A DNA stretch of 9,165 nucleotides from Candidatus Bipolaricaulota bacterium (GTDB lineage: Bacteria; Bipolaricaulota; Bipolaricaulia; Bipolaricaulales; Bipolaricaulaceae), in the NCBI GenBank assembly GCA_021129895.1, contig JAJOKL010000128.1, forward strand, positions 1 to 9,165, given 5' to 3'. The notes beneath the pieces are model-generated. The model worked only from the letters and a program-made list of their open reading frames with translations. It had not been told where the DNA came from and did no database searches. How positions within the stretch are numbered: the first letter of the stretch is position 1; each line of letters starts with the position of its first letter. A program made the position numbers and the translations under genes. This document shows positions 1-6,618 of the stretch, one piece after another.

Positions 1-710
1 TGGCTTTCGCAACAGGCTCGACGGTGGCCCTGACCCTGACGGGGCTATCGCGGGAGGCGGCCCGGTTTCAGGCCAGGTCTGCCTTCTCCGGGGTGGGGTT
101 CACCACCAGCGAATCCGAGCAGGTGGTGTCCCACCCGGTGCGGCGCCGGATCGTGCTCCTGTTGATGCTATTGGGGAACGCGGGGGTGGTGAGCGCACTG
201 GCCTCCCTGGTGCTGTCGTTCATCAACTTGGAGGAGGGGCAACTTCTGCCGCGGTTGCTCGCCCTCCTCGGGGGGGTGGCGTTCCTGTGGGTGGTTGCCT
301 CCAGCCGGTGGGTGGACAGGTGGCTGTCGCGGCTCATCCGCTGGGCCCTGGCCCGCTGGACTTCCTTGGATGTGCGGGATTACGCGGCGCTGCTCAACCT
401 GTCCGGCGGCTACAAGGTGGCCGAGCTCCAGGTCAAGCCCGGGGACTGGCTGGCCGGAAAGAGGCTCTCCGAGCTGCGGCTGTGGGACGAGGGGGTGTTG
501 GTGCTGGGGATCCAGCGGGCGGACGGGAGCTACATCGGTGCCCCCCGGGGGCGGACCGAGGTCCGGCCCGGCGACACGCTGATCCTGTACGGCCGGGCGG
601 AGCTCCTCTCGGAGCTGGATCGGCGGGGTTCCGGGGCGGAGGGAGACCGGGCCCACGCCGCTGCGGTGGCCGCCCAGCAGGAACTTCTGGAACGGGAAGC
701 TGAGCGTTAG
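1..710 (+). CDS. TrkA-C domain membrane protein (5' partial)
   Basis: Probable inner-membrane protein with a cytosolic TrkA-C (RCK_C) ligand-binding domain, a module that in potassium channels and other transporters binds nucleotides or ions. The frame is open to the window edge, where codons before the GTG at 24 read AFATGST, and the following LTLTGLSREAARFQARSAF block looks like the middle of a protein. The start, and probably a first membrane helix, therefore lie upstream. Counting from the GTG at 24, hydrophobic segments occupy about residues 43-67 and 78-93. After a basic amphipathic stretch (about 98-112), the TrkA-C domain spans about 131-200, with the typical AELQVKPGDWLAGKRLSEL opening and a VRPGDTLILYG strand-turn. 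The C-terminus is a charged, Ala/Glu-rich helix. There is no Rossmann (RCK_N) domain in the visible part. The transported or sensed substrate is unknown. It ends 69 nt before the next gene and may belong to a different transcription unit. Confidence 0.85.
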   Translation, partial: AFATGSTVALTLTGLSREAARFQARSAFSGVGFTTSESEQVVSHPVRRRIVLLLMLLGNAGVVSALASLVLSFINLEEGQLLPRLLALLGGVAFLWVVASSRWVDRWLSRLIRWALARWTSLDVRDYAALLNLSGGYKVAELQVKPGDWLAGKRLSELRLWDEGVLVLGIQRADGSYIGAPRGRTEVRPGDTLILYGRAELLSELDRRGSGAEGDRAHAAAVAAQQELLEREAER

Positions 711-729
711 TTCTAGGCGGGTGGGATCC

Positions 730-758
730 TTTACCCCCCTGGGTAAGCTCGGTAACAT
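730..758 (+). promoter_or_regulatory. Weak candidate sigma-70-type promoter
   Basis: In the only intergenic gap, TTTACC (730-735) resembles a -35 box and TAACAT (753-758) a -10 box, each matching the consensus at four of six positions, with a 17-nt spacer. Transcription would start near 765, leaving a leader of about 15 nt before the ATG at 780. With such short, partly matching boxes in GC-rich DNA this could be chance. It is reported because the long downstream gene run has no other obvious place for a promoter inside the window. Confidence 0.25.
731..746 (+). repeat. Small perfect inverted repeat (hairpin)
   Basis: TTACCC (731-736) and GGGTAA (741-746) form a 6-bp perfect stem around a 4-nt loop (CCCT). 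No T-run follows, so it is not a standard intrinsic terminator. It sits inside the spacer of the candidate promoter, so it could be an operator-like site or an attenuating structure, or have no function. The adjacent GGTAA at 742-746 is repeated at 751-755. Confidence 0.35.
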
Positions 759-764
759 AGCTAA

Positions 765-775
765 AAGGCGGTGAT
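765..775 (+). promoter_or_regulatory. Extended Shine-Dalgarno that fixes the DUF4139 start
   Basis: AAGGCGGTGAT at 765-775 matches the extended anti-Shine-Dalgarno complement AAGGAGGTGAT at all but one base. Its core ends 8 nt before the ATG at 780, which is ideal spacing. The in-frame GTG at 771 lies within the site itself and is therefore unlikely to be the start codon. Confidence 0.75.
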
Positions 776-779
776 CGGC

Positions 780-2012
780 ATGTTCAACCTGATATCGACG
801 TTGCTTATGTGTAGTTTTTTGGCCTTGAGTTCCCTGGCCGCCCCCCGGCTGGTCCTCTACCCCCAGGGACTGGCCCTGGTGGAGGAGTTGCGGGAAGTCG
901 AACTCCAGACGGAGGGGACGCTGGTCCTAACGGACCTCCCTCAGTGGATCATGCTGGAGTCGCTTTCCATCGAGGGGGTAACCGTCCTCTCCCTCATGCC
1001 CACGGCCCCGGCCCCCGCCCCCATGGAGCCCCTCATAGGCAAATACGTGGAGGTCATCTCCCCGGCCGGTACCTTCCACGGCCGGGTGGTGTCCGCCGGC
1101 GGCGGGGGCATCACCCTCGCCACCGAGTCCGGGTTCGTGTTCATCCGGGACTACCAGGCCCTGCGGGTCCCCTACCCCCCGCGGCTACAGCTGGAGGTCC
1201 GCTACCGGGCCGGGGAAACCGGATCCAAAACGATCACCCTGCAGTATCTGGCCCGGGGGCTCTCCTGGAGCGCCCACTACCGGGCGCTTTTGGGGGACGG
1301 GACCTTGGAGCTTGTGGGCACGGCCACCTTGACCAACGACACCGGCCTTACGTTCTCCGGGGCGGAGGTAGAACTCATCGCCGGGGAGGTTTACGCTCCG
1401 GCGCCGGAGGCGGCCTACGAGGTACGGGCGCTGGCCGCCGCCCCCCCGCCCCCGGCCGCGGCGTCCCCGGCCGGGGGGTACCACCGCTACTCCCTGCCTG
1501 GACCGGTGGATGTGAGACCGGGCACCGTCCTCGTGCCCCTGGCCTCCGCGGCCCTCCCCTACAGCCGGGTCTATCGCTTCCAGGGCGGAGCCGTGGAGAC
1601 GGTGATCCGGTTCCGGAATTCCGCCCAGCCGCTCCCCGCCGGGGAGATCTCCTTCTACGAGGAGGACGGGAGCCTGTTCGTGGGGGCGGCCTCCATCGGC
1701 CACACCCCGGTGGGAGAGGAGGTGGAGCTGGCTATCGGGGCGGCGTTTGACCTCACCGGGGAGCGGGTCCAGGTGTCCCACGTCCGCTTGGCCGAGGACC
1801 TGTACCGGGATACCTACCGGATCGTGCTCCGCTCGGCCAAAGACGTCCCGGTGACCGTGGAGGTGCTGGAGTCCCTCACCGGCAGTTGGGCCATCACCCA
1901 TAGCTCCCTTCCCTACGAGGTAGTGGACGCGCATACGGTGCGGTTCCTGGTGTCCGTGCCCGCCGGTGGGGAGGCCGAGGTTTCCTATACCGTGGAGTGG
2001 AGCTACCGATGA
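780..2012 (+). CDS. Exported DUF4139-family protein
   Basis: A 410-aa protein of the DUF4139 family, whose biochemical role is unknown. The N-terminus (residues 1-20) is a hydrophobic signal-peptide-like segment ending SSLA, with likely cleavage after A20, so the mature protein should be outside the cytoplasmic membrane. Unusually, its n-region has no basic residue. The mature part opens with LVLYPQGLALVEELREVEL, the usual first beta element of the family. PLIGKYVEVISPAGTFHGRV follows, then the diagnostic QYLARGLSWSAHYRALL and the TNDTGLTFSGAEVELIAGEV strand pair. A Pro/Ala-rich linker (about 218-232) precedes YHRYSLPGPVDV, again typical of DUF4139. The C-terminal half is predicted beta-rich. 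ATG 780 is chosen over GTG 771 because of the strong Shine-Dalgarno before it. Its stop overlaps the next start as ATGA. It is the first gene of the compact run. Confidence 0.85.
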   Translation: MFNLISTLLMCSFLALSSLAAPRLVLYPQGLALVEELREVELQTEGTLVLTDLPQWIMLESLSIEGVTVLSLMPTAPAPAPMEPLIGKYVEVISPAGTFHGRVVSAGGGGITLATESGFVFIRDYQALRVPYPPRLQLEVRYRAGETGSKTITLQYLARGLSWSAHYRALLGDGTLELVGTATLTNDTGLTFSGAEVELIAGEVYAPAPEAAYEVRALAAAPPPPAAASPAGGYHRYSLPGPVDVRPGTVLVPLASAALPYSRVYRFQGGAVETVIRFRNSAQPLPAGEISFYEEDGSLFVGAASIGHTPVGEEVELAIGAAFDLTGERVQVSHVRLAEDLYRDTYRIVLRSAKDVPVTVEVLESLTGSWAITHSSLPYEVVDAHTVRFLVSVPAGGEAEVSYTVEWSYR

Positions 2013-2281
2013 TCGATAAGAACGAAGCGGTTGAGAAGGCACAGCAGGAGTTCGCTCGCTTGAAGGACTGCTACAAACGGGCGATCGAGCAGGCGCTGAC
2101 CAAGGCGCTGGTCCGAGATGGGGTGGTATCCGCCCGGGACCTGTGGCTGGAGACGTCGCTGCCGGTGGACCTGATCGCCGAGCTCCTCAAGGAGAACGGG
2201 ATCGAGCTCCCGCCCCAAGTAAAGCGGATCGACTTCAACACCGCCAGGAAGCGGAGGGGACGCCGTGGCCGGCGCGGGTGA
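2009..2281 (+). CDS. Small protein of unknown function with HTH-like segment and basic tail
   Basis: A 90-aa protein that I do not recognise. The start is ATG 2009, which overlaps the previous stop (ATGA) and has GGAG 6 nt upstream; an in-frame GTG at 1997 would add four residues but is less well placed. Residues 1-38 look like one charged, amphipathic helix (DKNEAVEKAQQEFARLKD onward). The next stretch, SARDLWLETSLPVDLIAELL, has the spacing of a helix-turn-helix (short helix, Leu-Pro turn, second helix) and is followed by a LPPQVKRI strand. The last 12 residues, ARKRRGRRGRRG, are strongly basic and could bind nucleic acid or acidic lipid. The end of the gene overlaps the start of the mutase gene by 17 nt and carries that gene's Shine-Dalgarno. 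The DNA-binding idea is inference only. Confidence 0.7.
   Translation: MIDKNEAVEKAQQEFARLKDCYKRAIEQALTKALVRDGVVSARDLWLETSLPVDLIAELLKENGIELPPQVKRIDFNTARKRRGRRGRRG
2253..2259 (+). promoter_or_regulatory. Shine-Dalgarno for the mutase gene, inside the preceding gene
   Basis: GGAGGGG lies 5 nt before the GTG start at 2265 and within the codons for the basic tail of the 90-aa protein. It supports GTG 2265 as the mutase start and implies that the two genes are translationally coupled. Confidence 0.65.
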
Positions 2282-3728
2282 GATCAAGTTCGGCACCGAC
2301 GGCTGGCGGGGGGTGATCGCCCGCGAGTTCACGTTTTCCAACGTGGCCCGGGTGGGGACGGCCATCGCCCGGTATCTCTCTGACCCCAAGCGGGGGGAGC
2401 TCCCCATGTACCTCGACTGGGGGGTGGAGCTCAGACCGCCTGAGGCCGGGGTGGTGGTGGGCTACGATACCCGGTTCCTGTCAAAGGAATTCGCCTGGCA
2501 GCTCGCCCGCGCCCTGGACGTAGCCGGGGTGCCGGTGCAGGTCACGCCGGCTCCCGTCCCCACCCCCGCCCTGTCCTACGCGGTGGCACACCGGAAGCTG
2601 GCCTGCGGGGTGATGATCACCGCCTCCCACAACCCCCCCGAATACAACGGGGTCAAGGTGAAGCCCGAATACGGGGGTTCTGCCACCCAGGACGTGACAG
2701 CGCTCATCGAGGCCCACCTTCCGGAGAAGCCCCCCGCCCTGGACGAACGCCCCTTGGACACCGTGGTCCTCAGGGAGGAGTACCTGGCAGCGTTGCGGAA
2801 GCTGGTGGACCTCAAGGCCATCGGGGCGGCGCCGCTGTACGTCATTATCGACCCCATGTACGGCTCCGCCCAGGGGTACTTGGCGACCCTGCTCCGGGAG
2901 GTGCGGCTGCCGTATCTTGCCATCCGCAGCCGGCCCGATCCCATGTTCGGGGGCAAAAAACCCGAGCCCCTGCCGGAGAACCTCACTCCCTTGCGGGCGG
3001 TGATCCGGGCCCTCAGGAGGCGAGTCCGCCGCCGGATCGTAGTGGGCCTGGTGACCGATGGGGACGGGGACCGGGCCGCCTCCATGGACGAAAACGGTGA
3101 TTTTTTGGACACCCACCGCACCGCCTCTTTGATCCTGTGGCACCTCATCCGCCACCGGGGGCTTGAGGGCAAGGTGCTCAAGTCGTTCGCCCTCACGGAC
3201 ATGATCACCAAGCTCGCCGGCGGCGCCGGGCTCCCCTGCCAGGAGATAAAGATCGGGTTCAAGTGGGCGGTGGAGGGGCTGGTGACCGGGGAAGTTGCGT
3301 TCGCCGGGGAGGAGTCGGGCGGCTACGGCTATTCATTCCACCTTCCGGAGCGGGACGGGATCCTGTCCGGGCTCCTCCTGCTGGAGCTGGTGGCCGCCAC
3401 CGGTCGCAGCCTGGCCGAGCTGGTTGAGGACCTGTTCGCCGAGGTGGGTCCCCACTTCTACCGGCGCCGGGACCTGGAGCTCCCCGAGAGGATCGAGGTG
3501 GTAGAGCACCTCAAGGCCCGGCCCCCGGATGAGGTGGCCGGCTTCCCGGTGCGGGAGGTGGAGACCCTGGACGGGCTCAAGCTCCGGTTCAAGGAGGGGT
3601 GGCTGCTTTTGCGGGCCTCGGGCACCGAACCCATCCTGCGCCTGTACTGCGAGATGGACGAGCTTTCCAAGGTGGAGCGGGTACTGGAGGAAGCCGAGCG
3701 GCTGGTGAAAGGAGGGTTGCCCCTGTGA
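2265..3728 (+). CDS. Phosphoglucomutase/phosphomannomutase-family phosphohexomutase
   Basis: Cytosolic alpha-D-phosphohexomutase (487 aa) that interconverts sugar 6-phosphate and sugar 1-phosphate, feeding nucleotide-sugar synthesis. All four family signatures are present: N-terminal FGTDGWRG; the phosphoserine loop TASHNPPEYNGVK with S121; the metal loop DGDGDRA with D265, D267 and D269; and the sugar-binding loop GEESGGYG (348-355). The C-terminal phosphate-binding loop RASGTEP begins at R450. GEESGG, rather than the GEMSAH of PMM/PGM or GEQSGH of GlmM, favours a phosphoglucomutase-type specificity, but substrate choice cannot be settled by sight. A stretch of about 20 residues (roughly 40-60, rich in Pro and Glu) lies between the first helix and the VVVGYDTR strand and looks like a small insertion. 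The GTG start is supported by GGAGGGG upstream. Its stop overlaps the leuS start (GTGA). Confidence 0.93.
   Translation: MAGAGEIKFGTDGWRGVIAREFTFSNVARVGTAIARYLSDPKRGELPMYLDWGVELRPPEAGVVVGYDTRFLSKEFAWQLARALDVAGVPVQVTPAPVPTPALSYAVAHRKLACGVMITASHNPPEYNGVKVKPEYGGSATQDVTALIEAHLPEKPPALDERPLDTVVLREEYLAALRKLVDLKAIGAAPLYVIIDPMYGSAQGYLATLLREVRLPYLAIRSRPDPMFGGKKPEPLPENLTPLRAVIRALRRRVRRRIVVGLVTDGDGDRAASMDENGDFLDTHRTASLILWHLIRHRGLEGKVLKSFALTDMITKLAGGAGLPCQEIKIGFKWAVEGLVTGEVAFAGEESGGYGYSFHLPERDGILSGLLLLELVAATGRSLAELVEDLFAEVGPHFYRRRDLELPERIEVVEHLKARPPDEVAGFPVREVETLDGLKLRFKEGWLLLRASGTEPILRLYCEMDELSKVERVLEEAERLVKGGLPL
3708..3716 (+). promoter_or_regulatory. Strong Shine-Dalgarno for leuS
   Basis: AAAGGAGGG ends 8 nt before the GTG at 3725. 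It identifies that GTG as the leuS start, although the frame stays open further upstream within the mutase gene. Confidence 0.8.
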
Positions 3729-6610
3729 GCGAGCCCTACGACCCGAAAACGATCGAGGAGCGGTGGCGCGACTTCTGGCGCGAAAAGGGCTTTTTCAAGG
3801 CCGACATAGAGAACACCGACCGGAAGTTCTACTACCTCAACATGTTCCCCTACCCCTCTGGGAAGCTCCACGCCGGCCACGGCCGCAACTACATCCTGGG
3901 GGACGCCATCGTGCGGTTCCTCAACATGCGGGGCTACAACGTGCTCAACCCCATGGGCTGGGATGCGTTCGGCCTTCCGGCGGAGAACGCGGCCATCGAG
4001 CAGGGGGTCCATCCCCGGGATTGGACCTGGCGAAACATCGAGGAGTTCAAGCGCCAGTTCCGGGCTTGGGGGGTGGAGTACGACTGGGACCGGGAGATCG
4101 CCACCTGTGAGCCGGACTACTACAAGTGGACCCAGTGGATCTTCCTGAAGCTGTATGAGCGGGGCCTGGCCTATCGGGCCGCCTCCGACGTCAACTACTG
4201 CCCCCACTGCGACACGGTGCTGGCCAACGAGCAGGTGGTGGGGGGCCGCTGCGAGCGCTGCGGCAGCGTCGTGGAGAGGAAAAAGCTCACCCAGTGGTTC
4301 TTCAAGATCACCGACTACGCCCAGCGGCTCCTCGATGACCTAGAAAAGCTCCCCGACTGGCCGGAGCGGGTGAAGCTGATGCAGAAGAACTGGATCGGCC
4401 GCTCCGAGGGGGCATTGGTCACCTTCAAGTCCGAGCGGGGGGATCCCATCGAGGTATTCACCACTCGGCCTGATACCCTGTGGGGGGCCACCTTCCTGGT
4501 GCTGGCCCCGGAGCACCCGCTGGTGGAGGCCCTCACCGCCCCGGACAGGCGGGCGGAGGTGGAGGAGTACCGGGAGCAGGCCGCCCGGCAGACCGAGGTG
4601 GAGCGCCTGTCAACTGAGAGGGAAAAAACCGGTGTCCCGATCGGCGCCTACGCGATAAACCCGGTGAACGGCGAGCGGATCCCCATCTGGATCGCCGACT
4701 ACGTGCTCATGGGCTACGGGACCGGAGCCATCATGGCCGTGCCGGCCCACGATGAGCGCGACTTCCAGTTCGCCCTCAAGTACGGGATCCCGGTCATCCC
4801 GGTCATCGCCCCGCCGGGAGGGGTGAGAAAGAGCTACCTCCGGAAGGGCACCACCCGGGAGGGCCTGGCCGAGGCCCTCCGGGAGGCGGGCTTCCAGGTC
4901 GCAGAGGAGGACGGGGACCTCTACGTAACCCTGGCCGAGGGGGACAGGGAGCGATACGTCGCCCTGGTCCAGGGGTATCTCAACCCGAACGCCTGGACCG
5001 AGGTGATCGGCGCCGGCTGGGAGTTCGTGTTCCCCGACGCGGTGCTGAACGTGGGCTCCCTTGCCGAGGAGCGGGCGGTGCTGGAACGGTGCCGGGAGCT
5101 TGAGCAGCGGGTGCGGGAGGTGCGCACCGTGGCCGAGCTTTTATGGAGAGAGAAATTCCACCGGGACCTTTTGTTCCACGCCGAGTACGGGGAGATGCTG
5201 AACTCCGGCCCCTTGACCGGCACCCCGGGCGGGGCGGCGGTCAAGAGGACCATCCAGTGGCTTGAGGAACGGGGGATCGGAAAACACGCGGTCACCTACC
5301 GGCTGCGGGACTGGCTCATCTCCCGGCAGCGCTACTGGGGGGCCCCCATCCCCATGGTCCACTGCGACCGATGTGGGGTGGTGCCGGTGCCGGAGGAGGA
5401 GCTGCCGGTCCTCCTCCCCGACGTCCCGTTCATCGAGAAGAAGGGCCTGGCGGACATCCCGGAGTTCGTGGAGGCTCCTTGCCCCCGCTGCGGGGGCCCG
5501 GCCCGGCGGGACACCGACACCATGGATACCTTCGTGGACTCGGCCTGGTACTACCTGCGCTACATCTCCCCCAAGGATGACCGGCAGGCCTTCGATCCGG
5601 ACCTGGTGAATCGGTGGCTGCCGGTGGACCTGTACGTGGGCGGGGTGGAGCACGCCATCCTGCACCTGCTTTACTCCCGGTTCATCACCAAGGCCCTGCA
5701 CGACATGGGGTACCTGGCGTTCGACGAGCCGTTTCGGCGCCTTTTCACCCAGGGCATGATCACCTACCCCGCTTACTGGTGCGATGAGCACCACTGGATC
5801 CCGCCAGGGGAGGTGGCCGAGGGCAGCCGCTGCCCGCACTGCGGGGCGCCCTTGGACGTGCAGGTGCTGGCCATGTCCAAGTCGAAGAAGAACGTGGTGC
5901 CCCCGGACGAGCTGATCGAAAAGTACGGGGCGGACACAGAGCGGCTGTACACCCTGTTCATGGGGCCGCCGGAGCGGGACATCGAGTGGTCCGAGGAGGG
6001 GGTACGGGGCGCGTGGCGGTTCCTGTCGCGGCTGTGGGCGCTGGTCACGGAGCAGATCCCGGCGATAAAGGACATCAAGGGGGCGGTGGAACCCGGGGAG
6101 CTGGACAAAGCCGGAGAGGAGCTGTGGAAGAAGCTCCACGCCACCATCAAGAAGGTGACCGAGGAGTTCGAGGGGAGGCTGGGCCTGAACACGGCCATCG
6201 CCGCCCTGATGGAGCTCACGGGCATCTTCTCCGACTACCTCAACCGTGAAAAGAGGGATCCCCGGCTGGTGCGGGAGGTGGTGCGTAACTTGATCCTGCT
6301 CATCTCCCCGTTCACCCCGTTTCTGGCCGAGGAGCTGTGGAGCCGGCTGGGGGAGGGGAAGTCGGTGCTGGAGACCCCCTGGCCCCAGTGCGACGAGCGG
6401 GCCCTGGCCGCCGGGGAGGTGGAGATCCCGGTGCAGATAAACGGCAAGGTGCGGGCCCGGCTCCGGCTCCCCAGCTCGGTGGCCGAGGATAAACAAGCGC
6501 TCCAGGAGGCGGCCCTGGCCGACCCGGCGGTGGCGGCCCGCATCTCCGGGAAGGAGGTAGTGCGGGTGATCGCCGTCCCGGGGAAGCTGGTGTCCATCGT
6601 GGTGGGCTAG
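3725..6610 (+). CDS. leuS: Leucyl-tRNA synthetase (leucine--tRNA ligase)
   Basis: Cytosolic class I aminoacyl-tRNA synthetase (961 aa from GTG 3725) that charges tRNA-Leu. The HIGH motif is HAGH (49-52) within FPYPSGKLHAGHGRNY. A zinc ribbon follows (C159, C162, C176, C179). The CP1 editing domain has the Thr-rich FTTRPDTLWGATF and GTGAIMAVPAHDERDFQFA; D346 aligns with the conserved editing aspartate. The catalytic core resumes with LRDWLISRQRYWGAPIP, a second Cys set (C547, C550, C586, C589) and TMDTFVDSAWYYLRY. The KMSKS loop reads AMSKS (716-720). The C-terminus has the usual QINGKVRARL domain. It is longer than the common 800-880 aa, mainly because residues about 362-486 hold a large insertion, with a further Cys-rich module at 686-706. 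The start is set by the upstream Shine-Dalgarno and GTGA overlap; 42 extra in-frame upstream codons read as mutase shadow. Confidence 0.97.
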   Translation: MSEPYDPKTIEERWRDFWREKGFFKADIENTDRKFYYLNMFPYPSGKLHAGHGRNYILGDAIVRFLNMRGYNVLNPMGWDAFGLPAENAAIEQGVHPRDWTWRNIEEFKRQFRAWGVEYDWDREIATCEPDYYKWTQWIFLKLYERGLAYRAASDVNYCPHCDTVLANEQVVGGRCERCGSVVERKKLTQWFFKITDYAQRLLDDLEKLPDWPERVKLMQKNWIGRSEGALVTFKSERGDPIEVFTTRPDTLWGATFLVLAPEHPLVEALTAPDRRAEVEEYREQAARQTEVERLSTEREKTGVPIGAYAINPVNGERIPIWIADYVLMGYGTGAIMAVPAHDERDFQFALKYGIPVIPVIAPPGGVRKSYLRKGTTREGLAEALREAGFQVAEEDGDLYVTLAEGDRERYVALVQGYLNPNAWTEVIGAGWEFVFPDAVLNVGSLAEERAVLERCRELEQRVREVRTVAELLWREKFHRDLLFHAEYGEMLNSGPLTGTPGGAAVKRTIQWLEERGIGKHAVTYRLRDWLISRQRYWGAPIPMVHCDRCGVVPVPEEELPVLLPDVPFIEKKGLADIPEFVEAPCPRCGGPARRDTDTMDTFVDSAWYYLRYISPKDDRQAFDPDLVNRWLPVDLYVGGVEHAILHLLYSRFITKALHDMGYLAFDEPFRRLFTQGMITYPAYWCDEHHWIPPGEVAEGSRCPHCGAPLDVQVLAMSKSKKNVVPPDELIEKYGADTERLYTLFMGPPERDIEWSEEGVRGAWRFLSRLWALVTEQIPAIKDIKGAVEPGELDKAGEELWKKLHATIKKVTEEFEGRLGLNTAIAALMELTGIFSDYLNREKRDPRLVREVVRNLILLISPFTPFLAEELWSRLGEGKSVLETPWPQCDERALAAGEVEIPVQINGKVRARLRLPSSVAEDKQALQEAALADPAVAARISGKEVVRVIAVPGKLVSIVVG

Positions 6611-6618
6611 GAGGGGGC

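Noticed and set aside
731..746. Hairpin as a terminator for the TrkA-C gene
   Set aside because: The stem is only 6 bp and no T-run follows, so a standard intrinsic terminator is not supported.
168..758. Minus-strand frame of 196 codons opposite the TrkA-C gene
   Set aside because: Its composition is Pro/Gln/Arg-rich with no domain signal, and the + strand frame has clear membrane helices and TrkA-C motifs. It is a shadow frame.
3599..3724. Upstream extension of leuS by 42 codons
   Set aside because: These codons overlap the conserved end of the mutase gene and do not resemble a LeuRS N-terminus. The GTG at 3725 has a strong Shine-Dalgarno and starts the usual YDPKTIEERW sequence.
4789..4806. 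Tandem 9-nt repeat (CCCGGTCAT twice) in leuS
   Set aside because: It encodes a short PVIPVI repeat in frame, without consequence for the reading frame, and is well within what chance gives in GC-rich coding DNA.
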